Part shown: piece by piece, positions 40,291-49,488 of the stretch
Layout of the letters: every line of letters begins with the position of its first letter
Position numbering within the stretch: position 1 is the first letter of the stretch
Source of the DNA: Mumia sp. ZJ1417
GTDB taxonomy: Bacteria; Actinomycetota; Actinomycetes; Propionibacteriales; Nocardioidaceae
Assembly: GCF_014127285.1 (NCBI RefSeq)
Contig: NZ_CP059901.1
Span: 1,178,001-1,242,000, forward strand
DNA: 64,000 bases
Reading direction: 5' to 3'
Notes under the pieces: generated by a model
The model's input: only the letters and a program-made list of their open reading frames with translations
Told to the model about the DNA's origin: nothing
Database searches by the model: none
Program-made: the position numbers and the translations under genes

Positions 40291-41487
40291 GTGGTTGCCG
40301 AGTCAGTCGACCGTGTCCCGTTCTCGTCGCAGTTCGCGGGGGACCCGGTATTCGACGTACACCGCGGCGGCAAGATGCAGATCGCCAGCACCGCACCGCT
40401 GCGCGACGCCGACGACCTCTCCCTGTCGTACACGCCTGGTGTCGCCCGCGTCTGCGAGGCGATCGCCGCCGACCCGTCGGTCGCCGACGACTACACCTGG
40501 GTCCCTAACACGGTCGCCGTGATCACCGACGGCTCGGCCGTCCTCGGGCTCGGCGACATCGGTCCGACGGCGTCGCTGCCGGTGATGGAGGGCAAGGCGG
40601 TCCTGTTCAAGCAGTTCGGTGGCGTCGACGCGATCCCGCTGGCGCTGGACGTCCGTGACCCCGACACTTTCGTCGACACCGTCGCGCACCTCGCGCCGAG
40701 CTTTGGGGGCATCAACCTCGAGGACATCGCCGCGCCGCGCTGCTTCGAGATCGAGCGCGCGCTGCAGGCGCGCGTCGACATCCCGGTGTTCCACGACGAC
40801 CAGCACGGGACGGCGATCGTCACGCTGGCCGCGCTGCTCAACGCGCTGGCGCTGACGGGCCGGTCGGTCGAGGACACCAAGGTCGTCATCTCCGGCGCAG
40901 GTGCGGCCGGGGTCGCCATCGCCCGCATCCTGCAGGCGAGCGGCATCCGCAAGCTTGCCGTCGTGGACCGTGGTGGCGTGATCCACCCGTCCCGTGCGGA
41001 CCTCACGCCGATCAAGGCCGAGCTCGCGTACGAGACCAGCGAGTGGGGTCGTACGGGCCAGCTCTCCGACGCGCTCGTCGGCGCCGACGTGTTCATCGGC
41101 GTGTCCGGCGGCACGGTGGGGGAGTCGGCGGTCGAGCGGATGGCCGACGACGCGATCGTGTTCGCGCTGGCCAACCCGACGCCCGAGGTGCACCCCGACA
41201 TCGCGCGCCGCCACGCCAGGGTGGTGGCGACCGGGCGGTCCGACTACCCCAACCAGATCAACAATGTGCTGGCGTTCCCCGGCCTTTTCCGCGGCGCGCT
41301 CGACGTGCGGGCGTCGCGGGTGACCGAGGGCATGAAGGTCGCCGCCGCACGGGCCCTGTCGGACCTGGTGGGCGACCGGCTCAGCGAGTCGTACGTCATC
41401 CCGTCGCCGTTCGACGAGCGGGTCGCGCCGGCGGTGGCGGGGGCGGTGATGGCGGCAGCGCGTCGCGACGGTGTCGCGCGTCGGTAG
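40291..41487 (+). CDS. NAD(P)-dependent malic enzyme
   Basis: Oxidatively decarboxylates malate to pyruvate. 398 residues: [30 protein letters not shown] (N-terminal catalytic part with the conserved Tyr), [38 protein letters not shown] (metal site) and the Rossmann motif [16 protein letters not shown]. This is the short bacterial ME type without a phosphotransacetylase domain. The GTG at 40291, with TGAGG upstream, is preferred; a much longer frame from 40159 begins with an Arg-rich stretch that is not enzyme. Its last bases are duplicated at 41489-41511. Confidence 0.93.
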   Translation: MVAESVDRVPFSSQFAGDPVFDVHRGGKMQIASTAPLRDADDLSLSYTPGVARVCEAIAADPSVADDYTWVPNTVAVITDGSAVLGLGDIGPTASLPVMEGKAVLFKQFGGVDAIPLALDVRDPDTFVDTVAHLAPSFGGINLEDIAAPRCFEIERALQARVDIPVFHDDQHGTAIVTLAALLNALALTGRSVEDTKVVISGAGAAGVAIARILQASGIRKLAVVDRGGVIHPSRADLTPIKAELAYETSEWGRTGQLSDALVGADVFIGVSGGTVGESAVERMADDAIVFALANPTPEVHPDIARRHARVVATGRSDYPNQINNVLAFPGLFRGALDVRASRVTEGMKVAAARALSDLVGDRLSESYVIPSPFDERVAPAVAGAVMAAARRDGVARR

Positions 41488-41511
41488 GGCGACGGTGTCG
41501 CGCGTCGGTAG
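41465..41511 (+). repeat. Tandem 23-bp duplication of the malic-enzyme 3' end
   Basis: GCGACGGTGTCGCGCGTCGGTAG occurs at 41465-41487 and again at 41489-41511. The first copy contains the TAG stop of the malic enzyme gene; the second is non-coding. Confidence 0.85.
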
Positions 41512-41539
41512 ACCGACGACCCGTGGATAGGGTGCGGTC

Positions 41540-42508
41540 ATGTTTGCCGTGTACGCCGAATCCTTCAGCAACGACGACCCGCTCTCCGGCTTGGTTGTGG
41601 GCGAGCGCCCCGACCCTGAGGTTCCTGAGGGCTGGACGACCGTCACCGTCAAGGCTGCCTCGCTGAACCACCACGACATCTGGTCCCTGAGGGGGGTCGG
41701 CCTTCGTGAGGAGCAGCTTCCGATGATCCTGGGCTGCGACGCGGCCGGGCTAGACGTGGACGGCAACGAGGTCGTCGTCCACGCGGTGATCAGCGACCCG
41801 TCGTGGACCGGTGACGAGACCCACGACCCGAAGCGCTCGCTGCTCTCGGAGCGCTACCAGGGCACATTTGCGGACAAGGTCGTCGTCCCCAGGCGCAACG
41901 TCGTCCCCAAGCCGGCGGGTCTCTCGTTCGAGGAGGCGGCCTGCCTGCCGACGGCATGGCTCACCGCGTACCGGATGCTGTTCACGCAGTCGGGTCTCAA
42001 GCCGGGCGACTCGGTCCTCGTCCAGGGCGCCGGAGGTGGCGTCGCGACGGCGCTCATCACCCTGGCACGGGCCGCGGGCATCCGCGTGTACGCGACGAGC
42101 CGTGACGAGGCGAAGCGCTCGCGTGCGCTGGAGATCGGCGCCAACGAGGTCTTCGAGTCGGGTGCGCGGCTGCCCGCCCGCGTCGACGCCGTGATGGAGA
42201 CCGTCGGTGCGGCGACCTGGTCGCACTCGGTCAAGTCACTCAAGCCGGGCGGCACGATCGTCATCGCCGGCGCCACCTCCGGCAACAACCCGTCGCAGGC
42301 CGAGCTGACCCGCATCTTCTTTCTCCAGCTGCGCATCCAGGGCTCCACGATGGGCACGCGCACGGAGCTGGCTCAGCTGGTCGAGTTCCTCGACGTGACC
42401 GGCGCCCGCCCGCTCATCGATCACGTGATCCCGATGACGCAGGCCCGTGAGGGCTTCGCGGCGGTCGCCGCAGGCGACGTGTTCGGCAAGATCGTCCTCA
42501 CCCGCTGA
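41540..42508 (+). CDS. Zinc-type alcohol dehydrogenase-like (MDR) oxidoreductase
   Basis: 322 residues of the medium-chain dehydrogenase/reductase superfamily: the N-terminal GroES-like domain ([26 protein letters not shown]) and the Rossmann motif [22 protein letters not shown]. The usual structural-zinc cysteines are absent, and the sequence resembles the quinone oxidoreductase/crotonyl-CoA-reductase-like subset, so NADPH-dependent enone reduction is likelier than alcohol oxidation. The substrate is unknown. It lies 53 bases after the malic enzyme gene on the same strand. Confidence 0.87.
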   Translation: MFAVYAESFSNDDPLSGLVVGERPDPEVPEGWTTVTVKAASLNHHDIWSLRGVGLREEQLPMILGCDAAGLDVDGNEVVVHAVISDPSWTGDETHDPKRSLLSERYQGTFADKVVVPRRNVVPKPAGLSFEEAACLPTAWLTAYRMLFTQSGLKPGDSVLVQGAGGGVATALITLARAAGIRVYATSRDEAKRSRALEIGANEVFESGARLPARVDAVMETVGAATWSHSVKSLKPGGTIVIAGATSGNNPSQAELTRIFFLQLRIQGSTMGTRTELAQLVEFLDVTGARPLIDHVIPMTQAREGFAAVAAGDVFGKIVLTR

Positions 42509-42522
42509 CACCCGCTGACGCG

Positions 42523-42559
42523 GAAGGCCCGCCGCTCCGGTACGGAACGGCGGGCCTTC
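42523..42559. terminator. Terminator between the MDR gene and DUF6104
   Basis: Perfect 12-base arms GAAGGCCCGCCG (42523-42534) and CGGCGGGCCTTC (42548-42559), loop 13 bases, followed by TCTCG. It lies between convergent genes and can serve both. Confidence 0.85.
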
Positions 42560-42577
42560 TCGGGTCGCGCGTGTGGC

Positions 42578-42754
42578 TCAGTCGTCCTCGTCGTCGAGGC
42601 GCGCCAGCCAGGTGGCGAGCCGCTCGACCGGCACCTCGAACTCAGGATTGAGGTCGACGAACTCCTGCAGCCGCTCCGAGAGCCACGCGAAGGTGACCTC
42701 CTCGTCGCCGCGACGCGAGTCCAGCTCCTCGATCCCTCTGTCGGTGAAGTACAC
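42578..42754 (-). CDS. DUF6104-family small acidic protein
   Basis: 58 residues: YFTDRGIEELDSRRGDEEV, FAWLSERLQEFVDLNPEFEV and ERLATWLARLDDEDD are the conserved blocks of the actinobacterial DUF6104 family, which sits beside kgd in streptomycetes as well. The GTG at 42754 is preferred (AAGGG 8 bases upstream), although a TTG at 42760 is in frame. It starts 10 bases after the kgd stop, so it is in the same transcript; a role with the 2-oxoglutarate complex is a context inference only. Confidence 0.85.
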   Translation of the reverse strand: MYFTDRGIEELDSRRGDEEVTFAWLSERLQEFVDLNPEFEVPVERLATWLARLDDEDD

Positions 42755-42763
42755 GAGCAACCC

Positions 42764-45700
42764 TTAGGCGAACGCGCGCTCCATGAGCGCCTTGTTCTCC
42801 TCGAGGTGCCGCTTGTGGTTGCCGACCGACGGAGCGGCCGACGCGTCACGCGACACGGGTACGAGGGGCAGGGCGAGCTCAGGAGCCAGGTTGAGCGCCA
42901 TGAACGGCCACGGACCTTGGTTGGCCGGCTCGTCCTGGACCCAGCGGACCTCGGTGGCGTTCGGATACTTCGCGAGCTCCGCCTTGATCTCCTCGAGGGG
43001 CAGCGGGTAGAGCTGCTCGACGCGGATGACAGCCGTCCGAGAGGCATCTGCCTCGACCTTGTCGCGCGTCGCGAGGACGTCGTACGAGACACGGCCGGAC
43101 GCGAGGAGCACCCGCTCGACCTTATTCGTGTCCAGCGACGACTCCGCCGGGTCGGCGAGCACCGGCTCGAACGTCCCGGTGGTGAAGTCCTCCGGCCGCG
43201 ACATCGCGGCCTTCAGGCGCAGCAGCTGCTTGGGCGTGAACACGATGAGCGGGCGGTGCTCGCTCTCGAGGTTCTGGCGGCGCAGCAGGTGGAAGTACGA
43301 CGCGGGCGTCGACGGTTGTGCGACCGTCATGGCGTCCTCGGCGGCGAGCTGGAGGAACCGCTCGATGCGTGCCGAGGAGTGGTCCGGCCCCTGGCCCTCG
43401 TAGCCGTGCGGCAGCAGCAGCACGACACCGGACTTCTGGCCCCACTTCGCCTCACCGGCCGAGATGTACTCGTCGATGACCGACTGGGCGCCGTTGACGA
43501 AGTCGCCGAACTGCGCCTCCCACAGCGTCAGAGCCTCGGGACGCGCCACCGAGTAACCGTACTCGAAGCCGAGCGCGGCGTACTCGCTGAGCAGCGAGTC
43601 ATAGATGTAGAACGTGCCCTGGTCCGGCGTCATCCGTGCCAGCGGCGTCCACTCGGCGCCGGTGTGGCGGTCGATGATCGTCGCGAACCGCTGCGAGAAC
43701 GTGCCGCGGCGCGAGTCCTGACCGGCGAGTCGCACCGGGCGCCCGTCGAGCAGCAGCGAGCCGAACGCGATGATCTCGCCCGTGCCCCAGTCGATCGGGC
43801 CGGCCGTGATCGACGCGGCGCGGCGCTGCAGCTGGGGGAGCACCTTCGGGTGGACAGTGAAGCTGTCCGGGACGCTGGTGTATGCCTCCGCGATCGCCTT
43901 GAGGGTCTCGGGGGTCACCGCCGTCTCGACCTTGGCGAGCTCGGGCTTCTCCGGGTACTCCGGTGCGGTCTGGTAGTCGTCGTCGGCGGCCGTGCCGGCC
44001 TCGGCGAAGACCCGCTGGAGCTGGTCCTGGTAGTCCTTGAGCGCGCTCTCGGCCTCCTCCATCGTGATGTCGCCACGACCGACAAGAGCCGACGTGTAGA
44101 GCACACGGACCGACTTCTTCTTCTCGATGACGTCGTACATCAGCGGCTGGGTGAAGCTCGGGTCGTCGCCCTCGTTGTGGCCGCGCTTGCGGTACGTGAT
44201 GAGGTCGATGACGACGTCGCTCTTGAACGCCTTGCGGTACTCGTAGGCGAGCTGGGCGATGCGGATGCACGCCTCGGGGTCGTCGCCGTTGACGTGGAAG
44301 ATCGGCGCCTGGATCATCCGGGCGACGTCCGTCGCGTACGTCGAGGAGCGCGACGAGCTCGGCGAGGTGGTGAAGCCGACCTGGTTGTTGACGATCACGT
44401 GGATCGTGCCGCCGGTGCGGTAGCCGCGCAGCTGCGAGAGGTTGAGCGTCTCCGCGACCACGCCCTGGCCGGCGAAGGCCGCGTCACCGTGGATGAGCAG
44501 CGGGAGGACAGGGAACTCCTCGCCGCGGTTGAGGCGGTCCTGCTTGGCACGCGCGATGCCCTCGAGCACGGGGTCGACGACCTCGAGGTGCGAGGGGTTC
44601 GCCGCGACCGAGACCTTGATGGTGTCACCGCTGGCGGCGGTGAACTCGCCCTCGACGCCGAGGTGGTACTTCACGTCGCCCGAGCCCTGGACCGTGCGCG
44701 GGTCGATGTTGCCCTCGAACTCGCGGAACACGAAGCCGGGGTTCTTGCCGGCGATGTTGACCAGGAGGTTGAGGCGTCCGCGGTGCGCCATGCCGATGCA
44801 GACCTCGTCCAGCGAGTCGGCTGCGGCGGCCTCGCAGATCTCGTCGACGAGCGGGATCGTCGTCTCCGAGCCCTCGAGGCTGAAGCGCTTCTGGCCGACG
44901 AACTTCGTCTGCAGGAACGTCTCGAAGGCCTCGGCCTGGTTGAGCTTGTGGAGGATCCGCAGCTGCTCCTCGCGGGGCGGCTTGGAGTGCTCGCGCTCGA
45001 CGCGCTCCTGGATCCAGAGGCGCTGCTCGGGGTCCTGGATGTGCATGTACTCGATGCCCGAGGTGCGGGCGTACGAGTCACGCAGGATGCCGAGGATCTC
45101 TCGCAGCTTCATGAAGCGGCGCTCACGTCCGCCGAACGAGCCGGTCGCGAACTCGCGCTCCAGGTCCCACAGCGTCAGACCGTGCGAGGAGATCTCAAGG
45201 TCCGGGTGGCTGCGGGGGGAGTGGTCGAGCGGGTTGGTGTCGGCCATGAGGTGGCCGCGCACGCGGAAGGCGTGGATCAGCTCGAGCACGCGTGCCTGGC
45301 GGTGGACCTCGTCGTCGTGGCTGACGGCGATGTCGCGTGCCCAGCGGATCGGCTCGTACGGGATCTTGAGTGCGCGGAAGATCTCGTCGTAGAAGCCCTC
45401 CTCGCCGAGCAGCAGCGCGCTGACCCGACGCAGGAAGTCGCCCGACTGCGCGCCCTGGATGATGCGGTGGTCATACGTCGACGTCAGCGTCATCATCTTG
45501 GAGATGGCCTGGGTGGCGATCGTGTGGTCCGACGCGCCCAGGAACTCCGGCGGGAAGTCCATCGAGCCGACGCCGATGATGGCGCCCTGGCCCTTCATCA
45601 GACGCGGCACGGAGTGGTTGGTGCCGATCGTGCCCGGGTTGGTGAGACTGATCGTCGTGCCCTGGAAGTCGGCCACGGTCAGCTTGTTGTTGCGGGCCTT

Positions 45701-46444
45701 GTCGACGACGGCCTCGTACGCGGCCCAGAAGCCGGCGAAGTCCATCGTGTCGGCCTGCTTGATCGACGGCACGAGGAGTTGACGGGTGCCGTCGGGCTTC
45801 TTCTGGTCGATCGCGAGGCCCAGGTTGACGTGGGCCGGCCGCAGCAGCGTCGGCTTGCCGTCGACGACGTCGAAGCCGGCGTTCATCTCCGGCATCGCCT
45901 TGAGCGCCTTGACCAGCGCGAAGCCGATCAGGTGCGTGAAGGACACCTTGCCGCCACGCGCCCGGGCGAGATGGTTGTTGATGACGATGCGGTTGTCGAT
46001 CAACAGCTTGACCGGGACCGAGCGGACGCTGGTCGCGGTCGGGACGCTCAGGCTGTCGTCCATGTTGGCGGCCGTACGGGCGGCGGCGCCGCGCAGCACG
46101 GTCTGCTCGACATCGGTCGGGACAGGCTTCGTGGCGGCGGCCTTCGCCACGGGCGTCGCTGCCTTAGCGGTGTCTGGCTTCGCTGCCGGCCTGGCCGCCG
46201 CGGGCTTGGCCGCGGGCTTTGCCGGAGCGGCCGACGCCGGGGCTGACGGCTTCGATGCGGACGCTGCTGGAGCCTTCGCGGGTGCGGGCGTCGGTGGACT
46301 GCTCGGCGTCGTTCCACCTCCCTCGAAGAGGCGGGACCACGACGCGTCAACTGACGCCGGGTCCGACTTGTAGCGCTCGTACATCTCTTCGACGAGCCAC
46401 TGATTGGTGCCAAAATCTGGCAGGGGGCTGTCGCTCTCGGCCAC
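42764..46444 (-). CDS. kgd: Multifunctional 2-oxoglutarate metabolism enzyme (2-oxoglutarate dehydrogenase E1/decarboxylase with E2 domain)
   Basis: Decarboxylates 2-oxoglutarate in the TCA cycle and, with E2/E3 partners, feeds succinyl-CoA. 1226 residues: an N-terminal flexible segment [25 protein letters not shown], an Ala/Pro/Lys linker, an E2-like acyltransferase domain ([39 protein letters not shown] with the His-Asp catalytic pair), then the thiamine E1 domains ([33 protein letters not shown] and [15 protein letters not shown]). Length and order match the actinobacterial Kgd/OdhA type, which lacks a lipoyl domain. The GTG start fits the family N-terminus. Confidence 0.96.
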   Translation of the reverse strand: MAESDSPLPDFGTNQWLVEEMYERYKSDPASVDASWSRLFEGGGTTPSSPPTPAPAKAPAASASKPSAPASAAPAKPAAKPAAARPAAKPDTAKAATPVAKAAATKPVPTDVEQTVLRGAAARTAANMDDSLSVPTATSVRSVPVKLLIDNRIVINNHLARARGGKVSFTHLIGFALVKALKAMPEMNAGFDVVDGKPTLLRPAHVNLGLAIDQKKPDGTRQLLVPSIKQADTMDFAGFWAAYEAVVDKARNNKLTVADFQGTTISLTNPGTIGTNHSVPRLMKGQGAIIGVGSMDFPPEFLGASDHTIATQAISKMMTLTSTYDHRIIQGAQSGDFLRRVSALLLGEEGFYDEIFRALKIPYEPIRWARDIAVSHDDEVHRQARVLELIHAFRVRGHLMADTNPLDHSPRSHPDLEISSHGLTLWDLEREFATGSFGGRERRFMKLREILGILRDSYARTSGIEYMHIQDPEQRLWIQERVEREHSKPPREEQLRILHKLNQAEAFETFLQTKFVGQKRFSLEGSETTIPLVDEICEAAAADSLDEVCIGMAHRGRLNLLVNIAGKNPGFVFREFEGNIDPRTVQGSGDVKYHLGVEGEFTAASGDTIKVSVAANPSHLEVVDPVLEGIARAKQDRLNRGEEFPVLPLLIHGDAAFAGQGVVAETLNLSQLRGYRTGGTIHVIVNNQVGFTTSPSSSRSSTYATDVARMIQAPIFHVNGDDPEACIRIAQLAYEYRKAFKSDVVIDLITYRKRGHNEGDDPSFTQPLMYDVIEKKKSVRVLYTSALVGRGDITMEEAESALKDYQDQLQRVFAEAGTAADDDYQTAPEYPEKPELAKVETAVTPETLKAIAEAYTSVPDSFTVHPKVLPQLQRRAASITAGPIDWGTGEIIAFGSLLLDGRPVRLAGQDSRRGTFSQRFATIIDRHTGAEWTPLARMTPDQGTFYIYDSLLSEYAALGFEYGYSVARPEALTLWEAQFGDFVNGAQSVIDEYISAGEAKWGQKSGVVLLLPHGYEGQGPDHSSARIERFLQLAAEDAMTVAQPSTPASYFHLLRRQNLESEHRPLIVFTPKQLLRLKAAMSRPEDFTTGTFEPVLADPAESSLDTNKVERVLLASGRVSYDVLATRDKVEADASRTAVIRVEQLYPLPLEEIKAELAKYPNATEVRWVQDEPANQGPWPFMALNLAPELALPLVPVSRDASAAPSVGNHKRHLEENKALMERAFA

Positions 46445-46641
46445 GGCCTCGATCGCCTCTTCCGGATTGTCCGTTGTCTCCCACGCCCGTCAGGGCATAC
46501 GCGTACCAGGGTAGACCCCATACGAAGGGTCGCCAGCGACGGGACCAGGGGGTGTCGTCCGTCACCTCGGCAGCGACGACGGGGGGCTGCTCAGGGTGGT
46601 CCCCGATCCCGCTGCCCTCGGTCGCGGTGCAGGCTGGGGGC

Positions 46642-46923
46642 ATGCTCCTTCCGCTCGTCTCGGTGTCGCTGATCGGACTGCTGGTCGGCGTGGTGGTGCG
46701 GCCCCTCACGACGGCCGGGCGTCCGCTCGCGCCGAGGGTCGTCGTCGCGCTCGTGGGCGCGTGGGCGGGATTCGCCGTCCTCGGGCTGACCGGCGTGACG
46801 GTCGACGTCATCGCGGGAACCGGCGTGTGGGTGGCGGCGCTCGGCCACGCGGGGGCGGCGCTCGGGGCGGTCCTGGCGGCGAGGGGCGACGGGGTGCCGG
46901 GGCGTCGTCGCGGACGCGCCTGA
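46642..46923 (+). CDS. Small integral membrane protein
   Basis: 93 residues, three predicted helices separated by short Gly-rich turns (LPLVSVSLIGLLVGVVVRPL, VVVALVGAWAGFAVLGL, VAALGHAGAALGAVLAA). The build is like the GlsB/YeaQ family, but its characteristic motifs are only partly visible, so the family is left open. The ATG at 46642 follows GGCTGGGGG. An open frame extends upstream antisense to kgd but is not conserved. It is convergent with the next gene, 4 bases apart. Confidence 0.6.
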   Translation: MLLPLVSVSLIGLLVGVVVRPLTTAGRPLAPRVVVALVGAWAGFAVLGLTGVTVDVIAGTGVWVAALGHAGAALGAVLAARGDGVPGRRRGRA

Positions 46924-46927
46924 GCGC

Positions 46928-47530
46928 TCAGGCGCGCTGCTGGTCGCGGGAGCCGAACCGGCTCTCGGCGGCGCTCCACGCAGCGCGTGCGGCCGCCTGG
47001 ACGACCGGGACCAGCGGGGCGAGCGCCGCGGTGGCGCCGTCCGGCAGCCGGTCGAGGCCCCAGCGTCGCGCGTCGTCGAGGGCGTCCGCGCCGCGTGCAC
47101 GGCGTTCGAGGCGGCGCCAGCTCTGCTCGAGCGCGAGGACGGCGTCGTCGTACGAGGCGACGCTCGGGTGGTCCCCAGGGCGTACGGCCGACCGCGCGTC
47201 GACGGCGTCGGCGGCGACGGAGACGAACTGGGCCGTCGGCTTCTTGGTCACGTCGTCGACGAGGCGTGCGGACGGTCGGGTCGCCGCCTCCTCGCGCATG
47301 TCCATCCAGCGGTCGAGGACGGTGTCGTGGCGACGCAGCGCAGAGCGGTGCAGGCGCGCGAAGTAGACCCGCGCACGGCGGCGGTAGCCGATCTCCTCGG
47401 CGCCCAGGCCGAACGCGCAGGCACCGACGAGGACGAGGATCATCACGGGTCCGACGGTGGCTCCGACCAGGCCCGCGACCGCGAGCCACACGAGCCACGA
47501 CATGACTCGGTGCTCACGCTGGGCCTTCAT
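46928..47530 (-). CDS. Membrane-anchored protein of unknown function
   Basis: 200 residues: two hydrophobic segments near the N-terminus (WLVWLAVAGLVGATVGPVMILVLVGACAFGLGA), then a charged, helical cytoplasmic part rich in Arg and Ala. I do not recognise the family. The open frame, typical codon use and the convergent partner at 46923 support a real gene. Confidence 0.65.
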   Translation of the reverse strand: MKAQREHRVMSWLVWLAVAGLVGATVGPVMILVLVGACAFGLGAEEIGYRRRARVYFARLHRSALRRHDTVLDRWMDMREEAATRPSARLVDDVTKKPTAQFVSVAADAVDARSAVRPGDHPSVASYDDAVLALEQSWRRLERRARGADALDDARRWGLDRLPDGATAALAPLVPVVQAAARAAWSAAESRFGSRDQQRA

Positions 47531-47649
47531 GCCGTCCAGGGTACGACGGGAAAGGGTGCGCGGGTCCGCCTTCGGGCGGGTTTCCCGGAATGCGGAGCGG
47601 CCTCATCCGTGACCACGATGCTGATCGGATGCTCGAAAGGAGCGACGTC

Positions 47650-48510
47650 ATGACCGACATCAGAAGCGTGACCGTGCTGGGGACCGGGGTCCTGGGGTCC
47701 CAGATCGCCTACGCCACCGCGTACGCCGGCTTCGCCGTGACCGCGTACGACATCGACGACGCTGCCCTCGAGGCCGGCAAAGCACGGTTCGAGGGTCTGG
47801 CGAAGACGTACGAGGCCGAGGTCGAGGGCGCAGCAGGAGGCAGGGCTGTCGCGGCTCTCGAACGGATCACGTACTCGTCCGACCTCGCCGACGCGGTCGC
47901 GGACGCCGACCTCGTCATCGAGGCCGTCCCGGAGAGCCTCGAGATCAAGCGGTCCACCTGGCAGAAGGTCGGCGAGGCCGCGCCGGAGCGCGCGATCTTC
48001 GCGACCAACTCCTCGACCTTGCTGCCGAGCGACTTCAAGGACGCCACCGGTCGCCCGGCCCGCTTCCTCGCGCTGCACTTCGCCAACCGCGTGTGGGTCC
48101 AGAACACGGCCGAGGTGATGGGGACCGCGGACACCGATCCCGCGGTGTTCGCGGCGGTCGTGGAGTTCGCGAAGGACATCAACATGGTCCCGATCGCGCT
48201 CAAGAAGGAGCAGCCCGGCTACGTCCTGAACTCGCTGCTCGTCCCGTTCCTCAATGCCGGCGCGGCGCTGTGGGTCAACGGGGTCGCCGACGTGGAGACG
48301 ATCGACAAGACCTGGCGGATCGCCACCGGCGCCCCGATGGGCCCGTTCCAGATCTTCGACGTCATCGGCATGGTCACCCCGTACAACATCGCGAAGGCCT
48401 CGGACGACCCGACGCAGCAGAAGTTCGCCGAGATCCTCAAGAGGGGCTTCATCGACGAGGGCAAGCTCGGCGTCGCGTCGGGGGAGGGCTTCTACCGGTA
48501 CGGCGCGTGA
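47650..48510 (+). CDS. 3-hydroxyacyl-CoA dehydrogenase
   Basis: 286 residues: Rossmann motif VTVLGTGVLGSQIAYATAYAGF with a following Asp in YDIDD (NAD+ preference), ADLVIEAVPESLEIK, IFATNSSTLLPS (catalytic Ser region), LALHFANRVW (catalytic His) and PGYVLNSLL. It oxidises 3-hydroxyacyl-CoA in fatty-acid or butanoate-type pathways. The ATG at 47650 has AAAGGAG 9 bases upstream. It stands alone, without thiolase or crotonase neighbours. Confidence 0.92.
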   Translation: MTDIRSVTVLGTGVLGSQIAYATAYAGFAVTAYDIDDAALEAGKARFEGLAKTYEAEVEGAAGGRAVAALERITYSSDLADAVADADLVIEAVPESLEIKRSTWQKVGEAAPERAIFATNSSTLLPSDFKDATGRPARFLALHFANRVWVQNTAEVMGTADTDPAVFAAVVEFAKDINMVPIALKKEQPGYVLNSLLVPFLNAGAALWVNGVADVETIDKTWRIATGAPMGPFQIFDVIGMVTPYNIAKASDDPTQQKFAEILKRGFIDEGKLGVASGEGFYRYGA

Positions 48511-48535
48511 GCCGCGGCGGTGAGATCCTCGCCAC

Positions 48536-48838
48536 ATGCGCAGCAGGGGAACGCCGAGGGCCGGCTGGTATCCCGACCCGAAGGACGAGGCGCTCTTCCG
48601 CTACTGGGACGGCGCGAGCTGGACGACACGCACGTCGTCCGAGCCGCGGGACCCGCACGCGCCACGGCGGCGCCCGGCCGCGCTGGTCGCCGCGGCACTG
48701 CTTGCGCTCTTTGCCCTCGGTGTCCTGGGGGCAGGGATCAAGAGCGGTCAGCTGCTCGATCTCGCTGTCGCGGCGGCGCTGCTCGGCGCGGCCGCGTGGC
48801 TGCTGCGGCAAGGAATCGGCAACCCCGCAGACTCGTGA
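48536..48838 (+). CDS. DUF2510-domain membrane protein
   Basis: 100 residues: an N-terminal AGWYPDPKDEALFRYWDGASWT is the DUF2510 motif common at the cytoplasmic ends of actinobacterial membrane proteins, followed by two helices (LVAAALLALFALGVLGAG and LLDLAVAAALLGAAAWLL). Function unknown. Confidence 0.8.
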   Translation: MRSRGTPRAGWYPDPKDEALFRYWDGASWTTRTSSEPRDPHAPRRRPAALVAAALLALFALGVLGAGIKSGQLLDLAVAAALLGAAAWLLRQGIGNPADS

Positions 48839-48853
48839 GCGCGGCACGCAAAA

Positions 48854-48878
48854 GCCCCGACCTGTGACAGGTCGGGGC
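48854..48878 (-). terminator. Intrinsic terminator downstream of tRNA-Arg
   Basis: GCCCCGACCTG (48854-48864) pairs perfectly with CAGGTCGGGGC (48868-48878), loop of three. On the minus strand the stem is followed by TTTTG, so it ends the tRNA transcript. Confidence 0.85.
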
Positions 48879-48890
48879 CCTCGTCTTGAG

Positions 48891-48965
48891 TGGTGCCCCC
48901 GGTAGGATTCGAACCTACGCTCCCGCCTCCGGAGGGCGGTGCTCTATCCCCTGAGCTACGGGGGC
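48891..48965 (-). tRNA. tRNA-Arg (anticodon CCG), CCA encoded
   Basis: On the minus strand the cloverleaf reads acceptor GCCCCCG/CGGGGGC, D-arm GCTCAGGGGATAGAGC, anticodon stem CCGCC/GGCGG with loop CTCCGGA (anticodon CCG for CGG codons), and T-arm GTAGGTTCGAATCCTAC, followed by ACCA. All stems pair. argS lies 500 bases away on the other strand. Confidence 0.96.
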
Positions 48966-49011
48966 GAACGCCTCTCGGCGCCGCCTCGCTCGCGTTCCTG
49001 AACGAGCCGGA

Positions 49012-49039
49012 CAACGGTACCGCACCCCAAGTACCGTTG
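49012..49039. promoter_or_regulatory. 9-bp inverted repeat just upstream of the response-regulator gene
   Basis: CAACGGTAC (49012-49020) is exactly complementary to GTACCGTTG (49031-49039) with a 10-base centre. It ends 5 bases before the ATG of the response regulator and lies upstream of the divergent tRNA gene. An operator or a leader hairpin are both possible. Confidence 0.5.
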
Positions 49040-49044
49040 CGCAC

Positions 49045-49458
49045 ATGCCCTTCCCGTCCGGCCGTCCGCCGCGCGTCCTCGTGGTGGACGACACCGACTC
49101 CATCCGCCTGCTGCTCCGGACCAACTTCGAGCTGGAGGGCTGGACCGTCCTCGAGGCGGCAGACGGCCTGGAGTGTCTCGACGTCGTGGTCGACACACAT
49201 CCGGACGTCGTCACGATCGACGTGGTCATGCCCCGTATGGACGGGCTCGAGACGGTGCGCGCGCTACGCCGGTCGCCGAGCACGCGCGACATCCCGGTCG
49301 TGATGGTGACGACGCAGGCGCAGTCGCACGACCTGTTGCGTGGGCAGGAGGCCGGTGTGGAGGCGTACGTCACGAAGCCGTTCGACCCCGCTGTGCTGGT
49401 ACGGACGGTGCGCGAGGTGCTCGAGGGCTCGGCGAGCCCGCAGGCCGGGCGGGGTTAA
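49045..49458 (+). CDS. CheY-like single-domain response regulator
   Basis: 137 residues: RVLVVDDTDSIRLLLRTNFE has the acidic pair, VVTIDVVMPRMDGLE the phospho-acceptor Asp, VVMVTTQAQ the Thr, and AYVTKPFDPAVLV the Lys. No output domain is attached. No kinase gene is adjacent, so its partner is unknown. The ATG lies directly after the inverted repeat at 49012-49039. Confidence 0.88.
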   Translation: MPFPSGRPPRVLVVDDTDSIRLLLRTNFELEGWTVLEAADGLECLDVVVDTHPDVVTIDVVMPRMDGLETVRALRRSPSTRDIPVVMVTTQAQSHDLLRGQEAGVEAYVTKPFDPAVLVRTVREVLEGSASPQAGRG

Positions 49459-49488
49459 GTCGTTGACCGGCCTCGATACGATTCGTAG

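Noticed and set aside
42806-46246. 1146-codon plus-strand open frame antisense to kgd
   Set aside because: It has the Arg/Val/Asp/Leu-rich composition of a high-GC shadow, no recognisable domain, and lies wholly opposite a clear kgd gene.
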